DNA of 64,000 bases from Marivita sp965656765 (lineage in GTDB: Bacteria; Pseudomonadota; Alphaproteobacteria; Rhodobacterales; Rhodobacteraceae). The stretch lies in NCBI RefSeq assembly GCF_965656765.1, contig NZ_CBFHLV010000007.1, positions 1 to 64,000 on the forward strand. Direction: 5' to 3'. Shown in pieces: positions 25,667 through 34,837 of the stretch (positions within the stretch are counted from its first letter, which is position 1; every line of letters begins with the position of its first letter). The translations under genes and the position numbers were made by a program. The notes under the pieces are model-generated. The model was not told the origin of the DNA, ran no database searches, and worked only from the letters and a program-made list of their open reading frames with translations.

Positions 25667-27262
25667 TTATTCTGCAGCCTTGGACAAGGATTGACGGTGC
25701 TCTGCCATCCATGTGTCCAATGTAGTTATTTGCTCAGCGCTCAGTCGCAGACCAAGCTTGTTGCGGCGCCACACCACGTCTTCGGCGGTGTGCGCGTATT
25801 CGTGGGTCATCAACCAATGCACTTCGGCCTCGGTCAGGGTTGCGCCAAAATCGTGACCCAGCTCAGCGGCCTCCTTGGCAGTGCCAAGGATCGATGGTGC
25901 CTCTGTGCCGTAGGCTCGGACAAGCCGCCGGGCCCAAAAGGCGTCGAGGAACGGAAAGTTATTCTGCAACTCTGCGACCAGCGCGTCAAAGCCATCGACC
26001 GGAAAATCGCCACCGGGCAGCGTAACACCTGCCGTCCATGGGCCTTTGACGTTCGGCAATTGCTCAGCGATCTTTTCCAGCGCGCTTTCGGCAAGGCGGC
26101 GGTAGGTGGTGATCTTGCCGCCGAAGATGTTCAGCACCGGCGCGCCACCGTTGGTATCAACCTTGAGAGTGTAGTCACGGGTGGCCGCCGTCGCGCTGCT
26201 CGCCCCGTCATCATAAAGTGGGCGAACACCGGAATAGGTCCAGACCACATCATCGGCGGACAAGTCCTGCTTGAAATACTGGTTGGCGAAATTCAGTAGA
26301 TAGGATTGTTCTTCCGGGGTGCAGACCGGCTTGTTCGACGGATCATCATGTTCGGCGTCCGTGGTCCCGATCAGTGTGAAATCAGTCTCGTACGGGATCG
26401 CGAAAATGATCCGGCCATCGGTGCCTTGGAAGAAGTAGCATTTGTCGTGGTCGTAAAGCTTGCGGGTCACAATGTGTGAGCCGCGGACAAGCCGAACGCC
26501 TTCGGTAGAATTAAGCCGCACTTTGGTCTGGATGATATCGCCAACCCATGGCCCACCGGCGTTCACCAGCATTTTTGCGAAATGAGTGCCGATCTCACCA
26601 TTTTCGGTATTTTGCGTTTCGATGCGCCACAAATCACCTTCGCGGGCAGCTGACAGAACCTTGGTGCGCGGCAGGATCGTGGCACCACGTGCCTCGGCAT
26701 CGCGTGCGTTCAGCATTACAAGGCGGGAATCTTCAATCCAGCAATCGGAGTATTCATAGGCCTTGGCAAACCGATCTTCGAGCGGCACCCCCTCGGGCGC
26801 GTTCTCGAGGTCAAGTGTTTTGGTGCCAGGCAGAATTTTCCGACCACCAAGATTGTCGTACAGGAACAACCCCAAACGGATCAGCCATGCAGGCCTACGC
26901 CCTTTCATCCACGGCATGACGAAACTAAGAACCCGGGACGTGGGCGTGTCCGATTCAAACCGCATATCTTCATGATATGGCAAAACAAATCGCATCGGCC
27001 AACTGATATGCGGCATCGCTTTGAGCAGCACTTCACGTTCGACCAACGCTTCTCGCACCAAACGGAATTCAAAGTACTCCAGATAGCGCAAGCCGCCATG
27101 GAACAGCTTGGTCGACGCCGATGATGTCGCGGAGGCCAGATCATTCATTTCTGCCAGCGTCACGGACAGGCCACGGCCCGCTGCATCACGTGCGATACCG
27201 CATCCGTTGATACCGCCGCCGATGACAAAAAGATCTGTAGGTTCGACGGACTGGTCGATCAC
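25667..27262 (-). CDS. glpD: Aerobic glycerol-3-phosphate dehydrogenase
   Basis: A 531-residue FAD enzyme that oxidises glycerol 3-phosphate to dihydroxyacetone phosphate and feeds electrons to ubiquinone at the inner membrane. The dinucleotide motif DLFVIGGGINGCGIARDAAGRG is at residues about 10-31, and length is normal. I start at the GTG at 27262 because GGGAGGTGG lies just upstream; the longer frame to 27325 adds 21 residues not typical of the family. It is the first gene of the glycerol operon and reads divergently from glpR. Confidence 0.96.
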   Translation of the reverse strand: MIDQSVEPTDLFVIGGGINGCGIARDAAGRGLSVTLAEMNDLASATSSASTKLFHGGLRYLEYFEFRLVREALVEREVLLKAMPHISWPMRFVLPYHEDMRFESDTPTSRVLSFVMPWMKGRRPAWLIRLGLFLYDNLGGRKILPGTKTLDLENAPEGVPLEDRFAKAYEYSDCWIEDSRLVMLNARDAEARGATILPRTKVLSAAREGDLWRIETQNTENGEIGTHFAKMLVNAGGPWVGDIIQTKVRLNSTEGVRLVRGSHIVTRKLYDHDKCYFFQGTDGRIIFAIPYETDFTLIGTTDAEHDDPSNKPVCTPEEQSYLLNFANQYFKQDLSADDVVWTYSGVRPLYDDGASSATAATRDYTLKVDTNGGAPVLNIFGGKITTYRRLAESALEKIAEQLPNVKGPWTAGVTLPGGDFPVDGFDALVAELQNNFPFLDAFWARRLVRAYGTEAPSILGTAKEAAELGHDFGATLTEAEVHWLMTHEYAHTAEDVVWRRNKLGLRLSAEQITTLDTWMAEHRQSLSKAAE

Positions 27263-27339
27263 AGTGCGCCACCTCCCAATGACACGAAATTCACCCGCAA
27301 TGTATGCGGATTGAGTCGCTTTCACGCAAGGCGATTTTT

Positions 27340-27359
27340 TTCGTTTATGTTCGTTTTTG
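27340..27359. promoter_or_regulatory. Putative GlpR operator in the glpD-glpR intergenic region
   Basis: Two tandem 10-base near-repeats, TTCGTTTATG and TTCGTTTTTG, include an exact ATGTTCG, the half-site of the E. coli GlpR operator. They lie 78 bases upstream of the glpD start and 143 bases upstream of glpR. The remaining intergenic sequence (27263-27502) is AT-rich and should hold both promoters. Confidence 0.5.
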
Positions 27360-27502
27360 CCTATCTAACTGAAAGCAAACAAAATTTGACATTAGGAGTT
27401 CCAGACATCTCCCCGCTATGATCGAAAAACTGCGATCACCGATGCGCGATTAGTTGCGGAATCGACCCTTAACTTCGAAACCAGACCAGACTGAGACCTT
27501 CT

Positions 27503-28270
27503 ATGTCCCACGCCTTTCGCCACCGTGATATTTTGGACATTGCGCGGAAGGAGGGAAAGGTCACCGTCGAAGGGCTTGCCCAGCATTTCGGAGTGACACT
27601 ACAGACGATCCGGCGCGATCTGTCGGATTTGGCCGAGGATGGCCGGCTTGAACGCGTGCATGGGGGGGCGATGCTCCCTTCAAGTACGAGCAACATTGGC
27701 TATGAACAGCGCCAAACGCTCAACGCCAAAGCCAAAGCTTCGATGGCGCGGGCTTGTGCCAAGCGCATTCCGAACAACATCTCATTGTTCTTGAACATCG
27801 GCACCAGCACCGAAGCGGTGGCGCGGGAATTGCGCAATCACAAAAATCTGCTTGTCGTCACCAACAATATGAATGTCGCGAACATTTTGGCCGAAACGCA
27901 GGATTGCGAAGTTGTCGTAACCGGCGGCAACCTGCGCCGCGCTGATGGCGGGTTGGTGGGCAAACTGGCAACCGAGACCATTCTGCAATTCAAGTTCGAT
28001 CTTGCCATCATCGGATGCTCGGCACTTGATCGCGACGGCGATCTGCTGGACTTCGACATTCAAGAGGTCAGTGTGAGCCAAGCCATCCTGCAACAATCGC
28101 GCAAGACTTATCTTGTTGCGGACGCCTCTAAACTCAAGCGCAACGCCCCTGCCCGCATCGCGTCCCTGTCCGAAATCGACACGCTGTTCACCGACGCTCC
28201 TCTGCCTGCCGATCTGCCAAATCATTGTGCCGAGTGGGGCACCGAAGTGGTGATCGCCTCTCAAACCTGA
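27503..28270 (+). CDS. glpR: DeoR-family glycerol 3-phosphate repressor
   Basis: A 255-residue DeoR-family regulator. The N-terminal winged helix is at residues 6-57 (RHRDILDIARKEGKVTVEGLAQHFGVTLQTIRRDLSDL), followed by the DeoR sensor domain with the phosphate-binding NIGTSTEAVARELRNHKNLLVVTNN stretch. In E. coli GlpR, glycerol 3-phosphate releases the repressor from DNA. The divergent position next to glpD supports the same role here. Its TGA abuts the stop codon of the LacI gene. Confidence 0.94.
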   Translation: MSHAFRHRDILDIARKEGKVTVEGLAQHFGVTLQTIRRDLSDLAEDGRLERVHGGAMLPSSTSNIGYEQRQTLNAKAKASMARACAKRIPNNISLFLNIGTSTEAVARELRNHKNLLVVTNNMNVANILAETQDCEVVVTGGNLRRADGGLVGKLATETILQFKFDLAIIGCSALDRDGDLLDFDIQEVSVSQAILQQSRKTYLVADASKLKRNAPARIASLSEIDTLFTDAPLPADLPNHCAEWGTEVVIASQT

Positions 28271-29293
28271 TCAGAGTGTCAGGTCACGCAGGGACTCGCG
28301 TAGCTGAAGCGTGCTCTTAAGCTCAATCGTGTCGCCGGTGCTGCGTTTCTCGACCATGTCGATCAGGGCAATAGCCGCTTTGCGACCCATTTCGCGGTGT
28401 GGGACATGTACCGTTGTGATCTGCGGTGTGACGATGCGGGCCAGTTCGATATCGTCAAATCCCGTGATCGACACGTCCTGTGGCACCGACAGCCCCATGT
28501 CATGCGCCCCGCGCAGGGCGCCCACGGCCAGAACATCGTTACCACACATCACCACAGAGGGCGGTGATGCCGTTTTCATCAGGGTCTGGAACGCCTGCGC
28601 GCCTGTTTCAACCTCATAAGAGGTTTCGATGACAGGCATGGCGTGGGGATCGAGGCCGTTGGCGACCAACGCCTCGCGCAGCCCGGCCACACGTGCCGCG
28701 GCCCGGTCATTCCCTTTGGTAATCCCGGAAATGAAGCTGATCTGGCGGTGGCCATAGTCTATAACCTTTTGCGCCAAGGCACGCATCGACTGGTGATTGT
28801 CAAACCCAACCGTGGGTTGGCTGTTATCGGGAAGATAAACCCATGCCGACAAGACCGGAATCGCGCGGGCTTGCAGGTATTCATAGACCGCCGGGTCACG
28901 ATCATGCCCGATCAACAGAAGCCCATCTGCCCCACGGGATACAAGCGCCCTGATCTGTTCTTCTTCTACCTTGGGCTGGTAAGCAGAACTTGAGACAAGC
29001 AGCGTATAGCCCCTGCGATGAAGTTCTTCCTGAAACGCCTGCAACCCACGTGCAAAGATGGCGTTTTCCATCGTCGGGATGATCGCACCAATGGTGAATG
29101 TCCGTTTGGCAGCCATCACTCGCGCGCCGAAATTGGGCGTATAGCCAAGCTGTTCAACGGCAGACAAAACGCGCTTGCGCGTCTGTTCCACCACCCGGTC
29201 CGGAGAGTTCAGGCAGCGCGACACCGTCGCCGTCGAAACGCCGGCCTGACGTGCAACGTCGTCCAATGTTGGCACGCTTCGCAGGTCTGACAT
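28271..29293 (-). CDS. LacI/GalR-family regulator of the adjacent DHPS cluster
   Basis: A 340-residue LacI-family protein: helix-turn-helix at about residues 8-33 (TLDDVARQAGVSTATVSRCLN), hinge helix near 50, then a periplasmic-binding-protein-like ligand domain. I start at the ATG at 29293 and omit ten upstream residues. It reads divergently from the small membrane protein/TRAP/hpsN genes. Two near-identical 14-base palindromes with the central GCGC typical of LacI-family operators lie between them, so it most likely represses both itself and that operon until the sulfonate inducer appears. Confidence 0.92.
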   Translation of the reverse strand: MSDLRSVPTLDDVARQAGVSTATVSRCLNSPDRVVEQTRKRVLSAVEQLGYTPNFGARVMAAKRTFTIGAIIPTMENAIFARGLQAFQEELHRRGYTLLVSSSAYQPKVEEEQIRALVSRGADGLLLIGHDRDPAVYEYLQARAIPVLSAWVYLPDNSQPTVGFDNHQSMRALAQKVIDYGHRQISFISGITKGNDRAAARVAGLREALVANGLDPHAMPVIETSYEVETGAQAFQTLMKTASPPSVVMCGNDVLAVGALRGAHDMGLSVPQDVSITGFDDIELARIVTPQITTVHVPHREMGRKAAIALIDMVEKRSTGDTIELKSTLQLRESLRDLTL

Positions 29294-29364
29294 GTCTCTC
29301 CTTTCGCGGACCTTCACGCGCAAGGGCGCGTTGATGAATAATCATAGAATAGACAACGTCCAAA

Positions 29365-29401
29365 TGTAAGCGCTTGCAAGATTCAAATGTAAGCGCTTAC
29401 A
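29365..29401. promoter_or_regulatory. Twin LacI-type operators
   Basis: TGTAAGCGCTTGCA (29365-29378) and the perfect palindrome TGTAAGCGCTTACA (29388-29401), 23 bases apart centre to centre (about two helical turns). They lie between the LacI gene and the DHPS operon, 38 bases before the first small gene. Confidence 0.88.
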
Positions 29402-29438
29402 CTGAGGTCAGAATCAATACGATTTCAGAGGGTCATTC

Positions 29439-29624
29439 ATGTTTCTTGCAGCATCCGCCATCGTCTTTGTCGCGTATTTCGCCAATGTCGCGCTGGGTGC
29501 TTTTGCAGAGGCAGCGATCCTTTCCGACGTCGGGGAGATGTTGGTTCTGTTTGCGGCGTCGATCCTATTTGTCGTTGCCATTCTTCAAAAAGAGGCTGAC
29601 CGAAAGAACAAAAACGGCAGCTGA
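29439..29624 (+). CDS. Small two-helix membrane protein at the head of the TRAP operon
   Basis: A 61-residue protein made of two hydrophobic helices (about 2-23 and 32-50) and a short basic tail (KEADRKNKNGS). It starts 37 bases after the LacI operators and ends 21 bases before the TRAP binding-protein gene, so it is the first gene of the operon. I recall similar small proteins ahead of some Roseobacter TRAP genes, but have no function for them. A leader or accessory membrane subunit is possible. Confidence 0.7.
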   Translation: MFLAASAIVFVAYFANVALGAFAEAAILSDVGEMLVLFAASILFVVAILQKEADRKNKNGS

Positions 29625-29645
29625 GGTCAATTGGGAGGAGACCAG

Positions 29646-30794
29646 ATGACTGACGAACGCAAGGAGCTCGCATCCGCGGAGCGCCGTAATTTCCTGAAAC
29701 TGATGAGCACAGGTGGCTTTACCGCTGCGATGGTTGCAGGTGCCAGCGGCCTTCTTTGGTCGTCCGAGGCCGCAGCACAGACAGCAAACGAAGAACGCGA
29801 CCGTGAAAACGCGGCCGAGCACACGATGGTCATTGCGACCGCTTATGTGCTGGGTGCATCGCGCAGCTATCCGATCATGCAGCTGGACCTGAAAGAAAAC
29901 ATCCAGAACGCAACGAACGGCAAAGTCTATGTCAAACTGGCGCCTGGTGGTCAGTTGGGCGCAGGCGGTGCACTGGTTCAGGCGGTCCAGGGTGGCACCA
30001 TTCAGGCAGCACAGCATTCGCTGGCCAACTTTGCGCCCTTCGCGTCTACAGTTGACCTGATCAACATGCCGCATCTGTGCGGCTCGAACCAGCGGTTCAC
30101 CAACCTTGTGAACTCCGACTTCTGGAACACCGAAGTCCATCCCAAAATCGAAGCCAACGGTTTCAAGGCGCTGTTCTATGTCAACATCGACCCGCGCGTC
30201 GTTGCTGTGCGCAAAGGTGGGGCCGGTGCGGTTCTTAGCCCAAGTGATTTGGGCGGCGTGAAATTCCGCGTGCCCGGGTCCAAGATGCTCCAGCAGTATT
30301 ACCGGATGGTCGGTGCGAACCCGACGCCAGTGGCTTGGGGCGAAACCCCATCCGCGATCAAGCAGGGTGTGGCAGATGCGCTCGATCCATCCGTGGGCGC
30401 GCTTTACGTGTTCGGCTTCAAGGACATCCTGAGCCATGTGACCTTCACCCAAGCCGTGCCAGACAGTCAGGTTTATTCCTGTAACCTCGAATGGTTCAAC
30501 TCCATGCCTGCCGACGTTCAGGAAGGCATCATGTGGGGGTCCGAGATGACCGCGCATCAGAACCTTGCCAAGGTTCCGTCCGCCCGCGCCTACGCCATGG
30601 CGGAACTGGCCAAGGCCGGTGTTGAATTCCACTCGCTCAGCGACGATCAACTTGGTGAGTGGCAAGAGGCCGGTGGCTACCAGCGGTCTGAATGGGACGA
30701 GTTCAAGGTCGAACTTGCCGGGTCCATGGACGCTTTTGCCAAGATGGAAGAAGCGGCTGGAACGCAGGGCAAATACTACGTCCACGACGCGTAA
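29646..30794 (+). CDS. hpsK: TRAP transporter substrate-binding protein, probably for dihydroxypropanesulfonate
   Basis: A 382-residue DctP-family binding protein. The N-terminus carries a twin-arginine motif, AERRNFLKLMS, followed by a hydrophobic stretch and cleavage near SSEAAAQ, so it should be exported folded by the Tat system. The DctP signature region GKVYVKLAPGGQLGAGG is near residue 97. GGGAGGAG precedes the ATG at 29646. Context with hpsN, hpsO and hpsP suggests that it binds DHPS (2,3-dihydroxypropane-1-sulfonate); the hpsKLM names are carried over from Ruegeria-type clusters. Confidence 0.85.
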   Translation: MTDERKELASAERRNFLKLMSTGGFTAAMVAGASGLLWSSEAAAQTANEERDRENAAEHTMVIATAYVLGASRSYPIMQLDLKENIQNATNGKVYVKLAPGGQLGAGGALVQAVQGGTIQAAQHSLANFAPFASTVDLINMPHLCGSNQRFTNLVNSDFWNTEVHPKIEANGFKALFYVNIDPRVVAVRKGGAGAVLSPSDLGGVKFRVPGSKMLQQYYRMVGANPTPVAWGETPSAIKQGVADALDPSVGALYVFGFKDILSHVTFTQAVPDSQVYSCNLEWFNSMPADVQEGIMWGSEMTAHQNLAKVPSARAYAMAELAKAGVEFHSLSDDQLGEWQEAGGYQRSEWDEFKVELAGSMDAFAKMEEAAGTQGKYYVHDA

Positions 30795-30801
30795 AGACTC
30801 T

Positions 30802-30827
30802 GGCGGGCGCTGCATTGCGCGCCCGCC
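30802..30827 (+). terminator. Hairpin after the TRAP binding-protein gene
   Basis: Perfect 9-base arms GGCGGGCGC and GCGCCCGCC with an 8-base loop, followed by AAATTTTCTTT. It likely ends part of the transcripts, giving more binding protein than permease. Confidence 0.75.
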
Positions 30828-30908
30828 CCAAATTTTCTTTCCAAGCACAGACTTTCAGGCACGCCATAAGCGTGATCTGTCGGCCTGTGCCCTTTGAAAG
30901 GACGCCCC

Positions 30909-31421
30909 ATGTCTATCTGGCGCAAAGTAGACCGCGATGCGGAACGCTGGCTGCTTCTGATCTTTTACGTGATGCTGGTCGTCACAATGGCCATCGAGGT
31001 GCTACGGCGCGAAATCTTTTCCTATTCCTCGATCTGGGGCGAAGAGATCGTGCGCTACTCGTTCATCTACCTTGCGTGGATCGGCGCTGCAGCTGCCGTC
31101 AAGGAACGCGCACATATCCGGATCGACGTGGTGATGCACTACCTCGGGCCACGCGCCAAAGCTCTCCTATACATCTTCGGTGATCTGGTGATGTTCGGCG
31201 TGGCCATAATCGCTTTCTATTGGTCGCTTGAGACAGTGCATGTGTCCTGGACCTTTGGTTCTGTGACCCACGGGCTGCGGATTTCAAACGTATGGTTCCT
31301 GATGGCCGTACCGTTGGGCTTTGCCCTGATGATCTGGCGTCTTTTGCAATCTTTCGTCCGTGATTGGCGATCCCTTCGTGACGGCACGCCCGTCTACGAA
31401 GGCGATAAGCTGTTTGATTAA
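30909..31421 (+). CDS. hpsL: TRAP transporter small permease (DctQ type)
   Basis: A 170-residue membrane protein with four helices, the DctQ fold. The motif WGEEIVRYSFIYLAWIGAA near residues 42-60 is typical. AAGGACG precedes the ATG at 30909. It forms a permease with the DctM protein encoded 12 bases downstream. Cargo inferred from the cluster. Confidence 0.88.
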   Translation: MSIWRKVDRDAERWLLLIFYVMLVVTMAIEVLRREIFSYSSIWGEEIVRYSFIYLAWIGAAAAVKERAHIRIDVVMHYLGPRAKALLYIFGDLVMFGVAIIAFYWSLETVHVSWTFGSVTHGLRISNVWFLMAVPLGFALMIWRLLQSFVRDWRSLRDGTPVYEGDKLFD

Positions 31422-31433
31422 GGGGACGCGCTG

Positions 31434-32762
31434 ATGCTTTGGCAAACCATGAATCAGACGGTGGAACTTGGCTGGGATTTTTACCTGCCGGTTATCATCT
31501 TCGTTGGCCTCATTGCTTTGGCCGTGCCTGTTTGGGCCGCCATAGGCACCGCTGCAATCGCCATGCTGGTGATGTCCGGTGATCTGCCGCTGAGCCTTGT
31601 GGGTGAAAAGCTGTTCACCGGGATCGACGCCTTCGCACTGACGGCTGTTCCGTTGTTCATTCTGACGGGCGACGTGCTGGTGCGCACTGGGCTCAGCCGC
31701 AAATTCCTAGACGTGGCCGAGGCGCTGACGCAATTCGCCAAGGGCGGTTTTGGATCGGCCACGGTGCTGGTCTGCGGTATGTTCGCGGCCATTTCGGGCT
31801 CGGACGCGGCGGGCGCCGCGGCGGTAGGTCGGATGACCATCGCGCGGCTTGTGGAATCGGGCTACCCCCGTCCCTATGCCTGTGCGTTGGTGGCCGCTGG
31901 CGCATGTACTGGCATCCTGATCCCGCCCTCCATCGCTTACATCATCATCGGTCTAGTGCTGGGCATATCTGCCTCGACGCTTTTCTTGGCCGCGTTGATC
32001 CCGGGTCTGGCCATTCTGATTTCGATCCTTGTCACCAACCTCATCGTCAACCGCATCCATGGTTACGAAGGTGGCGGCAATATCTCGATGGGTGAATATT
32101 TCGCCAACTTAGCCGCGGCGCTCAAGTCGGGCTGGTACGCGTTCATCGTGCCTGGGATCATTTTCTACGGAATTTTCTCGGGTCGGCTAACTCCGACAGA
32201 GGCAGGCGCCACGGCTGTTGTCGTGACCATCATCATGGGTTTCATCCTGCGCACGCTGTCCTTTGCCGACTTCCCGGCAATGCTGGTCAGTTCCGCCAAG
32301 GTGAACGGTGTTATCCTGCCGATCATCGCCTTTTCGGCCCCGCTGGCCGAAGCGCTGGCGATCATGGGTGTTCCCCAAGGCTTTGTCACCGCCGTGACTG
32401 GGCTGACGGACGAGCCTTGGATCCTGATCCTTCTTATGATCGGCATTCTAATTGCCGCAGGCTGCGTCATGGAAACGACCCCTAACATCGTTATCCTTGC
32501 GCCTATTCTTAAGCCGCTTGCCGACAATATCGGCATGAATGAGATCCAGTTCTGTATCATGATGATCACCGCGCTTGGTGTCGGGTTCATCACCCCTCCA
32601 CTCGGACTTAACCTATTCGTGGTTTCGGGGATCACCGGGGAATCAATCCTCAAGATCGCCGCCCGCGCCATACCCTTCGTTTTGGGCATGTTCGTCGTGG
32701 TCCTGCTGATCGCCTATGTGCCGGCGGTGTCCACCACGCTCTTGCCAGAAATCTACAAGTAG
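31434..32762 (+). CDS. hpsM: TRAP transporter large permease (DctM type)
   Basis: A 442-residue DctM-family protein with 12 or so membrane helices that moves substrate inward with sodium. Typical stretches are SGSDAAGAAAVGRMTI, GILIPPSIAYIIIG and MMITALGVGFITPPLGLNLFVV. It lies between the DctQ gene and hpsN and should import the sulfonate bound by the upstream binding protein. Confidence 0.92.
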   Translation: MLWQTMNQTVELGWDFYLPVIIFVGLIALAVPVWAAIGTAAIAMLVMSGDLPLSLVGEKLFTGIDAFALTAVPLFILTGDVLVRTGLSRKFLDVAEALTQFAKGGFGSATVLVCGMFAAISGSDAAGAAAVGRMTIARLVESGYPRPYACALVAAGACTGILIPPSIAYIIIGLVLGISASTLFLAALIPGLAILISILVTNLIVNRIHGYEGGGNISMGEYFANLAAALKSGWYAFIVPGIIFYGIFSGRLTPTEAGATAVVVTIIMGFILRTLSFADFPAMLVSSAKVNGVILPIIAFSAPLAEALAIMGVPQGFVTAVTGLTDEPWILILLMIGILIAAGCVMETTPNIVILAPILKPLADNIGMNEIQFCIMMITALGVGFITPPLGLNLFVVSGITGESILKIAARAIPFVLGMFVVVLLIAYVPAVSTTLLPEIYK

Positions 32763-32775
32763 GACTCTCTGAAAG

Positions 32776-34083
32776 ATGACACGCGAATACCTGAAGAAAG
32801 CGACCCTGACGGCCAAATCGGATGCCTCCGAAGTGCACGAAACGGTTAAGACTATCCTCTCGGATATCGAAGCGGGTGGCGACGACAAGGCGATGGAATA
32901 CGCCAAGAAGTTCGACAAATACGAAGGCAATGTCCTGCTGACCGCAGAAGATATCGCAGCCGCCAGCGCTTTGGTCCCGGAAAAGCTCAAGCGCGACATC
33001 GAATTTGCGCATGATAATGTCAGACGTTTTGCTGAAGCGCAAAAATCAACTGTCTCGGATGTCGAAGTCGAGATCGTGCCGGGCATGATTGCCGGTCAGA
33101 AGGCGATCCCGGTGGATGCTGCGGGCTGCTATGTCCCCGGTGGGCGCTACAGCCACATCGCGTCTGCGATCATGACCGTAACAACCGCCAAGGTAGCGGG
33201 ATGCCGTCACATCACCGCCTGTTCGCCCCCGCGACCGGATGTCGGCGTGGCCCCCGCCATCGTTTACGCCGCGCATATCTGCGGCGCAGACAAGATCATG
33301 GCGATGGGTGGCGTGCAGGGTGTCGCGGCAATGACCTTTGGCCTATTCGGTCTGCCCAAGGCCAACATTCTTGTCGGTCCGGGCAACCAGTTCGTTGCCG
33401 AAGCCAAGCGCATCCTCTTTGGCCGCGTCGGCATCGACATGATTGCAGGTCCGACCGACAGCCTGATCCTTGCCGACAGCACAGCCGATGCGCATATCGT
33501 GGCGACGGACCTCGTGAGTCAGGCCGAGCACGGCTACAACTCGCCCGTCTGGCTGGTGACAGACGACCGTGATCTGGCCGTCAAGGTGATGGACATGGTG
33601 CCGGGCCTGATCGAAGACCTGCCCGAGGTTAACAGCCAGAACGCCGCCGCGGCATGGCGCGACTATGCCGAGGTGATCGTCTGTTCAGATCGTGAAGAAA
33701 TGGCCGCCTGTTCTGATGAATACGCGCCAGAACACCTGACTGTACAAGCCGACGATCTGGATTGGTGGCTTGACCGTTTGACCTGCTATGGCTCGCTTTT
33801 CCTGGGCGAAGAAACCACCGTATCCTACGGCGACAAAGCCACCGGCACGAACCACGTTCTACCGACCTCGGGGGCTGCCAGCTATACAGGCGGGCTTTCG
33901 GTCCACAAGTATATGAAGATCGTCACTTGGCAGCGCGCCACGCGCGAAGGGTCCAAGGCTGTGGCCGAAGCGACAGCGCGAATTTCCCGGCTTGAGGGGA
34001 TGGAGGGCCATGCCCGCGCGGCAGATGTGCGTCTGGCCAAATACTTCCCCGGGGTGAATTTCGACCTGACCGCAGATGGCTGA
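32776..34083 (+). CDS. hpsN: Sulfopropanediol 3-dehydrogenase (HisD family)
   Basis: A 435-residue histidinol-dehydrogenase homologue. HpsN oxidises (R)-2,3-dihydroxypropane-1-sulfonate in two NAD-dependent steps to (R)-sulfolactate. The HisD-type catalytic Glu-His pair is in YAPEHL (about 316-320), with zinc-site residues around QAEHGYNSP (about 247-255) and the NAD-side stretch VGPGNQFVAEAKR. The sequence resembles, from memory, the Ruegeria pomeroyi enzyme over its whole length. It is not the biosynthetic hisD, since no his genes are near and TRAP, SDR and MDR genes surround it. It overlaps the next gene by 8 bases. Confidence 0.93.
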   Translation: MTREYLKKATLTAKSDASEVHETVKTILSDIEAGGDDKAMEYAKKFDKYEGNVLLTAEDIAAASALVPEKLKRDIEFAHDNVRRFAEAQKSTVSDVEVEIVPGMIAGQKAIPVDAAGCYVPGGRYSHIASAIMTVTTAKVAGCRHITACSPPRPDVGVAPAIVYAAHICGADKIMAMGGVQGVAAMTFGLFGLPKANILVGPGNQFVAEAKRILFGRVGIDMIAGPTDSLILADSTADAHIVATDLVSQAEHGYNSPVWLVTDDRDLAVKVMDMVPGLIEDLPEVNSQNAAAAWRDYAEVIVCSDREEMAACSDEYAPEHLTVQADDLDWWLDRLTCYGSLFLGEETTVSYGDKATGTNHVLPTSGAASYTGGLSVHKYMKIVTWQRATREGSKAVAEATARISRLEGMEGHARAADVRLAKYFPGVNFDLTADG

Positions 34084-34837
34084 TCCAGAAGACCTTTTCC
34101 AGCTTGGCGGCAAGGTGGCCCTTGTCACCGGGGCCAGTTCTGGCCTTGGCCGACGCGCGGCGATCACACTTGCCAAAGCCGGAGCAATGGTTGTGGTCGT
34201 TGCCCGGCGGCAAGATGCGCTTGAAGCATTGAGCCGCGAAATTGGCTTTGCAGTGGCGTGGGTGACGGCTGACGTCGCTGATCGTGACAATATCGCGACG
34301 CTGGCCGAGACCGTGTCCACGCCCTTTGGCCCACCGGACATCATCGTGCATGCTGCGGGGCTTAACACACGTGAACCCGCTGATGATGTGACAGTCGAAG
34401 GCTGGGACGCAACGCTTGCAGTCAACCTGTCGGCACCGTTCTTTCTGTCTCAGGCTTTGGTACCAGCAATGAAGAAAAAGGGGTGGGGCCGGATCGTCAA
34501 TTTCGCCTCGCTCCAGTCGTCCCGCGCCTTTCCCGGCGGAATCGCCTACGGCGCAACAAAAGGTGGGGTCGCACAATTGACCCGCGCGATGGCCGAAGCA
34601 TGGTCACCGCACGGGATCACCGCCAACGCCATCGGCCCGGGATTTTTCCCGACTGAACTGACCGAAGCAGTGTTTGCAGACCCTGACCGCGCGGCCCGCA
34701 ATGCCGCGCAAACCTGCATCGGTCGCAATGGCACGATGCAGGATATCGACGGACCGATCCTGTTCCTGTGCTCTGATGCATCGGCTTACGTGACGGGACA
34801 GGTTCTCATGGTGGACGGAGGGTTTACCGCGAAATGA
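34076..34837 (+). CDS. hpsO: Short-chain dehydrogenase, HpsO-like
   Basis: A 253-residue SDR enzyme. Cofactor motif TGASSGLGRR (about 19-28), NAG-like HAAGLN near 92, and catalytic Ser and YGATK (Tyr near 158). In hps clusters HpsO and HpsP are thought to interconvert the DHPS enantiomers through the 2-oxo compound so that HpsN can use them all. The gene overlaps hpsN upstream and hpsP downstream (ATGA), so the three are coupled. Confidence 0.87.
   Translation: MADPEDLFQLGGKVALVTGASSGLGRRAAITLAKAGAMVVVVARRQDALEALSREIGFAVAWVTADVADRDNIATLAETVSTPFGPPDIIVHAAGLNTREPADDVTVEGWDATLAVNLSAPFFLSQALVPAMKKKGWGRIVNFASLQSSRAFPGGIAYGATKGGVAQLTRAMAEAWSPHGITANAIGPGFFPTELTEAVFADPDRAARNAAQTCIGRNGTMQDIDGPILFLCSDASAYVTGQVLMVDGGFTAK

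Noticed and set aside
32776..34083. Biosynthetic histidinol dehydrogenase hisD
   Set aside because: No other his gene is near, and the surrounding TRAP, SDR and MDR genes together with sequence likeness point to HpsN.
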